Counted from the stretch's first letter, positions 30,685 through 39,213 are shown. The stretch: 64,000 bases of DNA from Pseudomonadota bacterium (GCA_023436885.1 JAEZHI010000034.1:310001-374000), one strand, 5' to 3'. Numbers and translations are program-made. The notes: generated by a model not told the origin, from the letters alone.

Positions 30685-32064
30685 TTACTGCCCCGTCGCG
30701 GCCGGCATGATCTGCGGCAGCTGGGAGGCATCGGCGGGCACTGCCGCACCACTCTCCGCAGGTGTACCCAAGGAGGGAGCGAGTTGCTCAACCTGAACAA
30801 CCACGCGCTTCTGCGCCTGCTGCGCACCAACCATCAAACCAGTGATCCGGCTCGCCTTCTCGGGGTCCATCGCTGCGATGATGGGCGACAATTTGCGCGG
30901 GTTCATGTGCAGGGCAAGCTCAAGCAGTGTACCGGTATCGAGCTTGTCGAAGACGGCAGCTGCGGCCTTTGGCTTCATGCCTTCGTAGAGAGCTACCAAT
31001 GGCGCCAACTGGTCACTCACCGGAGGCGCACCGGCTGCGGCGGGAGTCCCTGGCGTCGCCCCGGCCGGAGCGACCGCAGCCGAAGGCGGTGAAGCCGATG
31101 CCGCTCCGGAGGGAACTGGTGCGCCGGCAGGTGCGGAAGCATTGGCCGGCGGGACAGCCGCGGGCGCGCCTCCACCAGCAACGCCCAGCTGCGTTTCGAT
31201 GGACTGCAGTTGGTTGACGCGATCATTGAGGCGCTTCTCTGCAGCCTCGAGCAGCTTGGCTCGGAGATCGAGGTCCTGTGCGCGCTTGTCGAGTTCATCC
31301 CGCCGCACGGCGAGCCCTTCGAGAATGGCCCGCTCCGACGAACCGATCGGCGGTGAATATTCCTTCGGCCGCTCGGTATAGACGTCGGTCTTGCCTTTTG
31401 CGCCATGTCCACCTTCGGCAGGGGCGCCGTGCCCCCCCTCTGCCGCGGGAGCGGCTCCGTGCCCTCCACCCTCTGCAGACTTGGCCTCGGCGGACTTCGC
31501 ATCGGCAGGAGCTCCGTGCCCCGCGTCAGCCGCCGCCGGGGGCGTGTCACCAGCCGGCTTGTTTTCGGTGGATGCCCCGTGGGAGGCATCGGCAGCGGGA
31601 GCAGCTTCCGAGGCTGGCTTTGCGTCCGTTGCCTTGTTATCGGCAGGCTTGGCATCCGCTGGTGCCGCTTCGTGCGACGCGTTTGCAGCCGGCGCAGCCG
31701 CATGTCCACCACCTTCAGCGGGCGCCGCGGCGTGGTCCCCTTCAGCGGCAGGCTTGCCCTCCGCAGGCGCACCTTCTCCATGCCCCCCACCGTGACCGGC
31801 GGCAGCTTTGTCCTGTTCGGCCTTGAGTTTCTTGTATTCGTCGGCAAGATTGATCGGCGCGGTCATCCGGTCGACGGCGGAGGTATCCGGTCCTGCGGGC
31901 TCCGCAGGCGCGGCGGTTTCACCATGTCCCTCAGCTCCCGACGCAATCGCGGGCTGCGGCCCAACCGCAAAAGGCTCCACTCCCATCACGAAGCCAAGCA
32001 CTTTCACGGCAAGCAACGCCGAAACAGCGATTAGCACCAGAGGAAGCAGGCGAATCCTTTTCAC
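30685..32064 (-). CDS. MotE-like flagellar protein with Ala/Gly/His-rich linker
   Basis: A 459-residue protein. A signal anchor at about 7-28 is followed by an extremely biased Ala/Pro/Gly/His/Glu linker (about 40-225, repeated G-H-G-A and P-A-E-G-G motifs), a coiled-coil segment (about 245-290, rich in R, L, D, E), a second Pro/Ala linker, and an MgtE-N/FliG-like helical domain (about 345-415: M-K-P-K-A-A-A-A-V-F-D-K-L). The C-terminal domain is that of rhizobial MotE, a periplasmic chaperone of the motility protein MotC. No MotC is visible here; the adjacent TPR protein could be a partner. The start overlaps the DUF6468 stop by four bases. Confidence 0.78.
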   Translation of the reverse strand: MKRIRLLPLVLIAVSALLAVKVLGFVMGVEPFAVGPQPAIASGAEGHGETAAPAEPAGPDTSAVDRMTAPINLADEYKKLKAEQDKAAAGHGGGHGEGAPAEGKPAAEGDHAAAPAEGGGHAAAPAANASHEAAPADAKPADNKATDAKPASEAAPAADASHGASTENKPAGDTPPAAADAGHGAPADAKSAEAKSAEGGGHGAAPAAEGGHGAPAEGGHGAKGKTDVYTERPKEYSPPIGSSERAILEGLAVRRDELDKRAQDLDLRAKLLEAAEKRLNDRVNQLQSIETQLGVAGGGAPAAVPPANASAPAGAPVPSGAASASPPSAAVAPAGATPGTPAAAGAPPVSDQLAPLVALYEGMKPKAAAAVFDKLDTGTLLELALHMNPRKLSPIIAAMDPEKASRITGLMVGAQQAQKRVVVQVEQLAPSLGTPAESGAAVPADASQLPQIMPAATGQ

Positions 32065-32537
32065 GCAGCGGCCTCCCGCTTGCCGCGCCGGAGAGCTGAC
32101 AGACGTTCAGCGGCCGCCTCGGCAGCAGCCTTGAGGTTCCGAGCCGTACTCTCGCGGCCCATCGGCTCAGCCTCCACGTCGACCATCGGCTGCACCGCAC
32201 CAGTGCGAGCGGCACCGACAATGGCGCCGATCCGTTTGATGATTTCGTTGCCGGCCGTAAGGCGTTGGTCGAGATCACCGAGCAGCGTTTCTGCCGCAAG
32301 CATCCTACCACCCACCGCACGCTCGCATTCGGAGGCCGTTGCCTTGAGCCCAAGGATCGCCCGCTCGGCGATCTCGGTGGCCGTGATCAGCTCGGAGATC
32401 GTGGCCCGCAGCACTTCCTCGTCCGCCCTGAGCCGCGTCAGACGACGGTTGAGAATGGCGCAGTAGACGATGGTGAGCGCGAGCAGAATGGCAACGACGA
32501 TCTCGATCGCCACGCCGAGATTGAGGCCGGAGGTCAT
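32061..32537 (-). CDS. DUF6468-type membrane protein of the fliM operon
   Basis: A 158-residue protein with one N-terminal membrane helix (about 8-27) and a long helical cytoplasmic or periplasmic part containing an A-E-E-type coiled coil (about 35-110). It resembles small bitopic proteins encoded beside fliM and fliL in alphaproteobacteria, including a Caulobacter protein implicated in flagellar positioning (PflI); the assignment is from memory of gene order and topology and is tentative. It overlaps fliM and the motE-like gene by four bases each, so production is tightly coupled. Confidence 0.7.
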   Translation of the reverse strand: MTSGLNLGVAIEIVVAILLALTIVYCAILNRRLTRLRADEEVLRATISELITATEIAERAILGLKATASECERAVGGRMLAAETLLGDLDQRLTAGNEIIKRIGAIVGAARTGAVQPMVDVEAEPMGRESTARNLKAAAEAAAERLSALRRGKREAAA

Positions 32538-33754
32538 GTGTTCTGCATCTCCTTCTGAACCGCGCGCTCGAAAGCGGCCAGCGTCATGCGTGGGCGCTTC
32601 AGGTTCCTGTTGATCTTCACCGACACCTTGTCGCCGAGCCGACCGATGTTGCCGGAACTAATGTGAACGTCACCGCACTTGATGGCCACCGGGTCATTGG
32701 GCGAAACCCCAAAAAGCAGGGTCTGCCCTACCTCTAGATCCATCACCATGGAGAGCGGCAGCTCCTCCTCGACCAGCACGGCATCGACGTCGATGTCAGC
32801 GTTGTAGATTTCGGTGGCGAGATGGCCTTCCCAGATGTTGTCGCGGCCGAACTTCTCGCCCATGATCATCTGCAACAAGAGGTTGCGGATGGGCTCGATC
32901 GTGGCGTAAGGCAACAGCATCTCGACAAGGCCGCCGCGATCTTCCATGTCGACGCGGAACTGGATCAGGATACAGGCATTGGCCGGCCGGGAGATTGGCG
33001 CGAAACGCGGGTTGGTCTCAAGGCGCTCCAGCGTGAAGTTGATCTGGGTGAGCGGGGCGAAGGCCTTTTCGCAGTCGGCGAGCAGCAGATCGATCATCCG
33101 CCGCACCAGATTCATTTCGATGGTCGTGTAGGGACGACCTTCGACGCGGATGGCCGAGGTGCCGCGTCCACCGCCGAGCAGCACGTCGATGATCGAGTAG
33201 ATAAGCGATGAGTCGACCGTCATCAGGCCGTAGTTGTCCCACTGCTCGGCCTTGACCACCGCGAGAATGGCCGGCAGCGGGATGGAGTTGAGATAGTCGC
33301 CGAAGCGCACAGACGAAATGCCATCCAGCGACACCTCGACGTTGTCGGACGTGAAGTTGCGCAGCGTGGTGGTCGTCTCGCGAACGAAGCGGTCGAAGAC
33401 GATTTCCAGCATCGGCAGACGCTCATAAGAGACGAGTGCCGAGTTGACGAGGGAGCGAATACCGCTCTGGTCGTTGGTGACGTGATCCTCGACATTGAAG
33501 CCGAGGAGATTGTCGATTTCTTCCTGGTTGAGCACGCGATCGGCGCCCCGGCTCGATGAATCGAGCTCCGCGTCGTTATCGTCGATCATTGCCGCCCATT
33601 GGGCAGCCACCGCGTCGGCGTTCTCTACGCCCTGCTCCTCCAGGGCAGCGCCCCACTCTGCGGCGAGGTCGTCCATATCTTCGCCGTTGTCAGCCCGCTG
33701 CTCGGCCAGCGCCGCGCCCCAGTCCGCAGAGAGATCGTCCTCGTCGCCGGCCAT
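32534..33754 (-). CDS. fliM: Flagellar motor switch protein FliM
   Basis: A 406-residue C-ring protein that binds phospho-CheY and changes rotation. The CheY-binding type motif (L-N-Q-E-E-I-D-N-L-L) lies at about residues 75-85. The middle domain (G-I-S-S-V-R-F-G-D-Y-L-N-S-I-P) and the C-terminal SpoA domain (L-E-V-G-Q-T-L-L-F-G, V-A-I-K-C-G) follow. The first 60 residues are an acidic extension with three W-G-A-A-L-type repeats not found in enteric FliM. I chose the ATG at 33754 since AAGG lies nine bases upstream; one at 33763 also fits. It follows fliL closely. Confidence 0.95.
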   Translation of the reverse strand: MAGDEDDLSADWGAALAEQRADNGEDMDDLAAEWGAALEEQGVENADAVAAQWAAMIDDNDAELDSSSRGADRVLNQEEIDNLLGFNVEDHVTNDQSGIRSLVNSALVSYERLPMLEIVFDRFVRETTTTLRNFTSDNVEVSLDGISSVRFGDYLNSIPLPAILAVVKAEQWDNYGLMTVDSSLIYSIIDVLLGGGRGTSAIRVEGRPYTTIEMNLVRRMIDLLLADCEKAFAPLTQINFTLERLETNPRFAPISRPANACILIQFRVDMEDRGGLVEMLLPYATIEPIRNLLLQMIMGEKFGRDNIWEGHLATEIYNADIDVDAVLVEEELPLSMVMDLEVGQTLLFGVSPNDPVAIKCGDVHISSGNIGRLGDKVSVKINRNLKRPRMTLAAFERAVQKEMQNT

Positions 33755-33765
33755 GCTCGACATCC

Positions 33766-34275
33766 TTATTGCACGATCACGTTCTTGAAGAGCACGTCGT
33801 CCACACGGGCCGGATAGACCGCGATGTTGACACGCCGCTGCAATTCTTCCTTGAGGCGGAACAAGCCCGCCGACCCCTGCAGATCCGAGGCCCGAAGCTC
33901 GCGCATGTAGGTTTGGAAAGCGTCGAGCACGCGCGGCAGGTTTGGCTTGATCACCTCCAGCATCTTCTGGTCGCTGACCTCGAGCGCGATCTCCATCTTG
34001 ACGAAGGTCGGCCGCTCGTCGGCGGTCGAAAGATTGAGGATCATCATCGGAAGATCGTAATAGTAGGCGTGCGGCTGAGTGTCGGCAGCCACCGCCGCGA
34101 CATCTCCGACCGCCGGGGCTGCAGGCTTGCCGCCCATCAGGAAGAAAGCCGCACCGCTACCGATCAGCAGCACGGCCACTGCCGCGCCACCAATGATGAT
34201 CAGCTTCTTCTTCGAAGAGGAACCGCCGGCCTCGCCGCCTTCCTGTTCGCCTTCTGGTTTCGGGGTCTTGGCCAT
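33766..34275 (-). CDS. fliL: Flagellar basal body-associated protein FliL
   Basis: A 169-residue membrane protein. One helix at about 22-44 (I-I-I-G-G-A-A-V-A-V-L-L-I-G) anchors a periplasmic domain with the family pattern Y-Y-Y-D-L-P-M-M-I-L-N-L-S and a late L-Q-R-R-V-N-I-A-V-Y-P-A-R-V-D-D-V-L-F-K-N-V-I-V-Q-type end. FliL forms rings around stators and supports torque. It is the first gene of the leftward fliL-fliM-DUF6468-motE-like-TPR operon, divergent from flgF. Confidence 0.94.
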   Translation of the reverse strand: MAKTPKPEGEQEGGEAGGSSSKKKLIIIGGAAVAVLLIGSGAAFFLMGGKPAAPAVGDVAAVAADTQPHAYYYDLPMMILNLSTADERPTFVKMEIALEVSDQKMLEVIKPNLPRVLDAFQTYMRELRASDLQGSAGLFRLKEELQRRVNIAVYPARVDDVLFKNVIVQ

Positions 34276-34403
34276 GGCCTCTGGCGCCTAATTCGGAATC
34301 GGGGAAGCCAAGCGCCTCCACCTGAAAGCTATGGGTCGGCCCATCATCAGCGACAACGATTCTTTGCCGACGCCCACAGCCCTTTCACTAGGGATCAAGA
34401 TAG

Positions 34404-34429
34404 TTAACGATTGGTTGATAATTGGTTAA
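34404..34429. promoter_or_regulatory. Three CtrA-like half-sites at 11-base spacing
   Basis: TTAA (34404), TTGA (34415) and TTAA (34426) recur every 11 bases, the phasing of the CtrA site TTAA-N7-TTAA with one mismatch in the middle. They lie between the divergent fliL and flgF operons. Confidence 0.4.
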
Positions 34430-34533
34430 TGCCCCGGCAATTGTTGCCGCCCGACACTGCCCATAGGCAAGAAACACCAAGACCTAACGGTAGGGGTTAT
34501 CATTTATCTTATTGTATTTACTTTACTTTTTAT

Positions 34534-34549
34534 TTGGCACGATCCCTGC
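34534..34549 (+). promoter_or_regulatory. Sigma-54 promoter of the flgF operon
   Basis: TTGGCACGATCCCTGC matches YTGGCACG-N4-TTGC at all but one base, with exact GG-N10-GC spacing, 71 bases before the flgF start. A T-rich tract lies immediately upstream. Confidence 0.8.
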
Positions 34550-34620
34550 GATTGTCATTCTCAGGAAGGCGGCGCTGGGGAGCGTGACGTCTTCCGGTTA
34601 GGACTTGGGAACAATTTGCC

Positions 34621-35364
34621 ATGCAGAATGCAACTCTGGTGGCGCTGTCAGGACAGGTTGCGTTGAGACGCAAACTGGATGTCATCGCCAACAACGTCGC
34701 CAACATGGATACCGCTGGATTCAAGCGCGTTTCGCTCGACTTCGAGGAAACGACGATGCCGAAGGCGTCGGCCACGCTTTTCCCGCGCCGTGACCGTGAC
34801 AACCGCTTCGTCCGCGAACTTGCGACTGTGCACGACTTCTCGTCCGGATCGGTCGAGATGACGGGCAACGATCTCGATGTGGCCATCGAGGGCGAGAACG
34901 GCTTCTTCGTGGTCAACACCCCCGCCGGCGAGCGCTACACGCGGGCTGGCGACTTTGCCATCGACAACACGGGGCGCCTCGTCACCTCCGACGGCAAGCC
35001 GGTGCTTGGTGACGGTGGCGAAATTACCTTCGGGTCGGAGGAGACCAATATCTCCTTCGCCCACGATGGCACCATCTCCTCCAGCGCCGGCCTGAAGGGC
35101 AAGCTCCGTATCGCTGACTTCCCGGACACCGGGGTGCTCTCCAAGGAGGGCGACAACCTGTATTCGGCCAGCGCTGCGCCTCAGGTTCCGACCTATGTCC
35201 GCATTCGCCAGGGCGCCCTTGAGAAGTCCAACGTCTCGGGCGTTCAGGAACTCACCGCCATGATGGACGTACAGCGCGCCTACGAGCGCATCACCAACAT
35301 CGTGAAGCAGCAGAACGACCTCAGTTCCAAGGCCATCGAGCGCCTTGGCTCCGTCAACGCCTGA
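34621..35364 (+). CDS. flgF: Flagellar rod protein FlgF
   Basis: A 247-residue proximal rod subunit. The N-terminal rod motif L-D-V-I-A-N-N-V-A-N-M-D-T-A-G-F-K-R and the C-terminal block E-K-S-N-V-S-G-V-Q-E-L-T-A-M-M with Q-R-A-Y-E are typical. In between lies the N-D-L-D-V-A-I-E-G-E-N-G-F-F-V beta domain. It heads the flgF-flgG-flgA-flgH operon; flgG starts 29 bases after it. Confidence 0.95.
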   Translation: MQNATLVALSGQVALRRKLDVIANNVANMDTAGFKRVSLDFEETTMPKASATLFPRRDRDNRFVRELATVHDFSSGSVEMTGNDLDVAIEGENGFFVVNTPAGERYTRAGDFAIDNTGRLVTSDGKPVLGDGGEITFGSEETNISFAHDGTISSSAGLKGKLRIADFPDTGVLSKEGDNLYSASAAPQVPTYVRIRQGALEKSNVSGVQELTAMMDVQRAYERITNIVKQQNDLSSKAIERLGSVNA

Positions 35365-35393
35365 TCGGCCTTAGCTCCAGGGAGCGACCGCAC

Positions 35394-36182
35394 ATGAAAG
35401 CTCTGACCATTGCCGCCACAGGCATGAAGGCACAGGAGACCAACGTCTCCGTCATCTCCAACAACATCGCGAACATGCGCACGACCGGCTACAAGAGCCA
35501 GCGCGCCAACTTCCAGGACCTGCTCTATCAGACTCTGCGCCGTCAGGGCTCGACCACGTCGGATGCCGGCACCCAGGTGCCTGCCGGCGTTCAGCTCGGC
35601 TCGGGCGTCCGCGTGGTAGCAACGCCCCGCAACATGACGCAGGGCGATCCTGAGTCCACCGGCAACGACAAAGATCTTGCGATCCGCGGCGAGGGCTTCT
35701 TCCAGATCACCCTGCCCGACGGCCGCACCGCCTACACCCGTGATGGCTCCTTCGAGCTCGACTCCACCGGTACGCTCGTCACCGCGGACGGCTATACCGT
35801 ACAACCAGCCATCACCGTGCCGAACAACGCCAGCGATCTGACGATTTCGAACACCGGTCAGGTTCAGGCCAAGATCGGCAACGCGACCACAGCAACGGTT
35901 CTCGGCCAGATCGAACTGGCCCGCTTCGTCAACAAGAACGGCCTCGAGCCGATGGGCGACAACCTGTTCCTTGAGACGGCCTCGAGCGGAACCGCCCAAA
36001 CCGGCAATCCCGGCGACGCAGGCTACGGCACGCTGCTGCAAAGCTATCTCGAATCCTCGAACGTCGAGTCGGTAAACGAGCTGTCGTCGCTGATATCGGC
36101 ACAGCGCGCCTACGAAATGAATTCCCGCATCATCACGGCCGCCGACGAGATGTCGCAGACGACCGCCAGCCTCGGCAAGTGA
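35394..36182 (+). CDS. flgG: Flagellar distal rod protein FlgG
   Basis: A 262-residue distal rod subunit. The N-terminus A-A-T-G-M-K-A-Q-E, the S-N-N-I-A-N-M-R-T-T-G-Y-K motif, the F-F-Q-I-T-L-P-D-G segment, and the C-terminal E-S-S-N-V-E-S-V-N-E-L and Q-R-A-Y-E-M-N-S motifs define it; length is standard. GGGAG lies upstream. Its stop overlaps the region just before flgA. Confidence 0.97.
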   Translation: MKALTIAATGMKAQETNVSVISNNIANMRTTGYKSQRANFQDLLYQTLRRQGSTTSDAGTQVPAGVQLGSGVRVVATPRNMTQGDPESTGNDKDLAIRGEGFFQITLPDGRTAYTRDGSFELDSTGTLVTADGYTVQPAITVPNNASDLTISNTGQVQAKIGNATTATVLGQIELARFVNKNGLEPMGDNLFLETASSGTAQTGNPGDAGYGTLLQSYLESSNVESVNELSSLISAQRAYEMNSRIITAADEMSQTTASLGK

Positions 36183-36190
36183 GAACGGTC

Positions 36191-37177
36191 ATGATGGGCA
36201 CCCTCATTCTCAGGATCGTGTTGGCTGCCGCTCTGGCGAGCCTCGCAGCAGGCTTTATCGCAACGCACCAGGCCTCGGCTGCAGAGCTCCGGCAGCGTGC
36301 GGAGGTCGACAGTGCGATTGTCACCCTCGGGGACCTGTTCGATGGGGCTGGAGATCTTTCTGGGCGCGCCGTTTTCAGAGCTCCCGATCTCGGCGTCACC
36401 GGCGCCCTTCCAGCCGCAGACGCCATCAAGGCGGCGGCGGCAGCCGGCCTGTCCGTCGACCGCTTGCCGGTCTTCACCAGCGTAACCGTCGTCCGCCGTT
36501 CGGTGACCGTCGACGCCAGCACCATCAAGACGCTGGTTACGGCTGCAGCAACCACCCGCATGGGCGTCGCTACCGACAACATCGATGTCGTGTTCGATGG
36601 AACGGTGTCGCCCGTGGCAGCCGCAGCAACCGCCGCTACCCCTGCCACGCTTTCCGATTTCGTCCTCCAGCCCGAGTCCGGCCGTTTCAATGCCACCGTC
36701 GCCATCGATGTCGGCGGAGAAGATCGCACGGTTTCCGTGACGGGACGCGCAGTCGAGACCATGGCAGTCCCCGTGCTGAACCGACCGATCGATCGGCGCG
36801 ATATCGTCCATGCATCGGATATCTCCATCGTCCGCATCGACAAGCGGCGCGTGCCGGGTTCGGCCGTCATCGATACCAGCGATCTCGTGGATATGGCGGC
36901 AAAGCGTCCCCTGCGCGCCGGCGAAACCATCGCGACGGCGGACATCGAACCGCCCCGCATCATTCTGCGCGGCGACTTGGTGACGCTGCAATACTCGCGT
37001 CCCGGACTAACACTCAGCGCTCGTGGTCGGGCGATGGGCGATGGCGCCAAGGGCGACCTGGTCTCTGTGCTCAACGAACAGTCCAAGCGCACCATCCAAG
37101 GCATCGTCACCGGCGCGGGTGTTGTCGAGGTAACCGCGCCGAGCGGCCAACCCGTCGTCAAGACGGCGATGAACTGA
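36191..37177 (+). CDS. flgA: P-ring assembly chaperone FlgA
   Basis: A 328-residue periplasmic protein with a signal peptide (about 5-29, A-S-A-A-E) and a C-terminal SAF domain (P-V-L-N-R-P-I-D-R-R-D-I-V-H-A, R-P-L-R-A-G-E-T-I) close to the pattern of FlgA, which assists P-ring (FlgI) formation. It is longer than enteric FlgA because of an Ala/Thr-rich N-terminal half, as is usual in Hyphomicrobiales. The start at ATG 36191 is preferred; a GTG at 36179 overlapping the flgG stop is the alternative. Confidence 0.92.
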   Translation: MMGTLILRIVLAAALASLAAGFIATHQASAAELRQRAEVDSAIVTLGDLFDGAGDLSGRAVFRAPDLGVTGALPAADAIKAAAAAGLSVDRLPVFTSVTVVRRSVTVDASTIKTLVTAAATTRMGVATDNIDVVFDGTVSPVAAAATAATPATLSDFVLQPESGRFNATVAIDVGGEDRTVSVTGRAVETMAVPVLNRPIDRRDIVHASDISIVRIDKRRVPGSAVIDTSDLVDMAAKRPLRAGETIATADIEPPRIILRGDLVTLQYSRPGLTLSARGRAMGDGAKGDLVSVLNEQSKRTIQGIVTGAGVVEVTAPSGQPVVKTAMN

Positions 37178-37187
37178 GGATAAGAAG

Positions 37188-37931
37188 ATGCGCCCCTCTA
37201 TCGCTCTCTCCGTCGCCATTCTCGGCATTGGCCTTTCTGCCTGCGGCAGCACTATGGATCGCCTCTCGCAGGTCGGCCAGACCCCCAAGTTGTCCGCCAT
37301 CGAAAACCCGACGGCACAGCCCGGTTACAAGCCGGTTCAGATGCCCATGCCGAGCGTGCAGCCAATCGCCTATAGCCCGAATTCGCTCTGGCAATCGGGC
37401 TCGCGCACCTTCTTCAAGGATCAGCGTGCCCGCAACATCGGCGATATCCTGACCGTCAAGGTGTCGATCTCCGACAAGGCGGCCTTCGATAACTCCTCTG
37501 AACGCACACGCGCATCAAGCGACTCGACCGGCGTCGGCGGCGCCTTGGGCACGGCCATCGATACCATCGCCCTTCCCGCGGGCATGGCCGCGAGCAACCT
37601 GGCTTCGACCACGGGAGCTTCATCCTACAAGGGCACGGGCACGATCGACCGGTCCGAAAAGCTGTCGACGAATGTCGCTGCGGTCGTGACCCAGTTGCTT
37701 CCTAACGGCAACCTCGTGATCGAGGGGCGTCAGGAAGTCCGCGTCAACTATGAGATCCGCGAACTGATCGTGGCCGGTGTCGTCCGTCCGGAAGACATTG
37801 CGTCAGACAACACCATCGAGAGCACCAAGATCGCGGAGGCCCGCATCTCCTACGGCGGCCGCGGCCAGATCTCCGACGTCCAGCAGCCACGCAACGGACA
37901 ACAGGTTCTGGACATCCTCCTGCCATTCTGA
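37188..37931 (+). CDS. flgH: Flagellar L-ring lipoprotein FlgH
   Basis: A 247-residue outer-membrane ring subunit. The lipobox L-S-A-C lies at about residues 16-19, so it should be lipidated after export. Family segments S-L-W-Q-S-G-S-R-T-F-F-K-D-Q-R-A and G-N-L-V-I-E-G-R-Q-E-V-R-V-N are clear, and the C-terminus (I-S-Y-G-G-R-G-Q-I-S-D-V-Q) is standard. It closes the flgF operon; 280 bases without a credible gene follow before a terminator. Confidence 0.96.
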   Translation: MRPSIALSVAILGIGLSACGSTMDRLSQVGQTPKLSAIENPTAQPGYKPVQMPMPSVQPIAYSPNSLWQSGSRTFFKDQRARNIGDILTVKVSISDKAAFDNSSERTRASSDSTGVGGALGTAIDTIALPAGMAASNLASTTGASSYKGTGTIDRSEKLSTNVAAVVTQLLPNGNLVIEGRQEVRVNYEIRELIVAGVVRPEDIASDNTIESTKIAEARISYGGRGQISDVQQPRNGQQVLDILLPF

Positions 37932-38158
37932 CCGAAGCCTCGTGAGACAGCATACCGCCTCACGTAGCAGAACCATGAGATCGGCTCGCGCTCCCCAAGC
38001 ATCCCAAGCGAGCCGTATCGCCAAAGAGCCGCTCCCCAACTGGCTCGAGGCGATTCCGCCGGCTCCTTCCCAAATCCGGGCCGGCTTCCCGAGCGGCGCG
38101 ACCTTCCCCTTTCCCAAGTCATCCGGAAGGTCGCGCCCTTTCAAAAAACGCGAATGAA

Positions 38159-38187
38159 AAAAGGGGCGTCGCCAAGACGCCCCTTTT
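38159..38187. terminator. Bidirectional terminator between flgH and dksA
   Basis: A perfect 12-bp stem (AAAAGGGGCGTC / GACGCCCCTTTT) with a five-base loop. T-runs flank it on both strands, so it can end both convergent transcripts. Confidence 0.9.
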
Positions 38188-38210
38188 GTTTGTTCGCAAG
38201 GATGACACAA

Positions 38211-38627
38211 TCACTCGTCGCGATAAACCTTCTCGCGACGTTCGTGACGCTCCTGCGCCTCGATCGATAGAGTGGCGATCGGTCGGGCATCGAGACGCTT
38301 CAGCGAAATCGGCTCGCCGGTCTCCTCGCAGTAGCCATAGGACCCATCTTCGATCCGCTTGATCGCAGCTTCGATCTTGGAGATCAGCTTGCGCTGGCGA
38401 TCACGGGCACGAAGCTCGATCGACCTGTCGGTCTCCGAGGATGCCCGGTCGGCGATATCGGGAAGATTGGTGTTCTCGTTCTGAAGATTCTGGAGGGTCT
38501 CCTTGCTCTCGCGCAGGATGTCCTCTTTCCACTGAAGCAGTTTGCGCCGGAAATATTCGCGCTGGCGATCATTCATGAACGGCTCGTCGTCGGACGGCCG
38601 GTAGTCATCGGCAAGCTCAATCGACAT
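38211..38627 (-). CDS. dksA: RNA polymerase-binding protein DksA, cysteine-poor type
   Basis: A 138-residue DksA/TraR protein that acts in the RNA polymerase secondary channel with ppGpp. The coiled-coil tip motif D57-I-A-D60-R-A62 is intact. The zinc-finger region has only one of four cysteines (C100); the others are T, S and A (C-E-E-T and S-I-E-A), so a zinc ion bound by four cysteines is impossible. Reduced-cysteine DksA forms are known in alphaproteobacteria. It sits within the flagellar cluster, as dksA genes often do near flagellar loci in this group, but has its own likely promoter. Confidence 0.93.
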   Translation of the reverse strand: MSIELADDYRPSDDEPFMNDRQREYFRRKLLQWKEDILRESKETLQNLQNENTNLPDIADRASSETDRSIELRARDRQRKLISKIEAAIKRIEDGSYGYCEETGEPISLKRLDARPIATLSIEAQERHERREKVYRDE

Positions 38628-38790
38628 CGACGGTCCTCACACACCCAAAGGCGGGCGGAATATAGCTATCCCACCCTCGCCCGACAACGGCAAATACAAG
38701 AAAATCACCAAACCTTGTAGGGGCGGCGTTTACCAATACATATCAATCGATTAAGTAGGTTGTGGTCCGCCTTGATACCTCTGCGAGCAC

Positions 38791-39213
38791 TCAGCTGCGG
38801 AAATAGCCGAGCTTTGCGAGCTCCACTTCGGCCCGCAATTGAATGTCTTCCATGAGGCTGTCGAGACGCGGATCACCAGTCGGCTCCGTCTCGTCGAGCA
38901 GGTTGAGAACGCGCGCAATCGCCTCGCCGGACATATGTCCTGACAACAGACCGATACGGATCTCATCGAGCCGATCCAGAAGGTCACGGCCACGTTTGAC
39001 CGCCTTGCGCTTCTTGCGCGGTGCATCCGCATCAACGGCCTGCAGGGCGATCAAAGCGTCAAGCCCGGCGAGCGCATGCGTCGCTGTGGCAGTCGCCGTT
39101 TTCGGTGCGCTCCCCTCGCCTTCGCTCGGCAGGGCGAAGCCCGAGCCATCGGTTCGCTTCGTCGACGATCCCGACGTGACGCCCCCGAGGCGGTTCGGAC
39201 CCTGAATGCGCAT
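38791..39213 (-). CDS. fliX: Flagellar assembly regulator FliX
   Basis: A 140-residue protein with a Gly/Ser/Thr-rich start and a helical C-terminal part: L-D-A-L-I-A-L-Q-A-V, G-R-D-L-L-D-R-L-D-E-I-R-I-G-L-L-S-G, then L-D-S-L-M-E-D-I-Q-L-R-A-E-V-E-L-A-K-L-G-Y. In Caulobacter, FliX couples early basal-body assembly to activation of the sigma-54 activator FlbD. AGGGGA lies six bases before the ATG. Its divergent placement next to flgI matches the Caulobacter arrangement. FlbD itself is not in the window. Confidence 0.9.
   Translation of the reverse strand: MRIQGPNRLGGVTSGSSTKRTDGSGFALPSEGEGSAPKTATATATHALAGLDALIALQAVDADAPRKKRKAVKRGRDLLDRLDEIRIGLLSGHMSGEAIARVLNLLDETEPTGDPRLDSLMEDIQLRAEVELAKLGYFRS

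Noticed and set aside
34336..34352. GG-N10-GC match on the minus strand before fliL
   Set aside because: Both boxes deviate (GGGCCG and TAGC); too weak to report as a promoter.
37976..38157. Possible 60-codon gene after flgH
   Set aside because: No ribosome-binding site, Pro/Ser/Arg-rich product, ends at the terminator stem.
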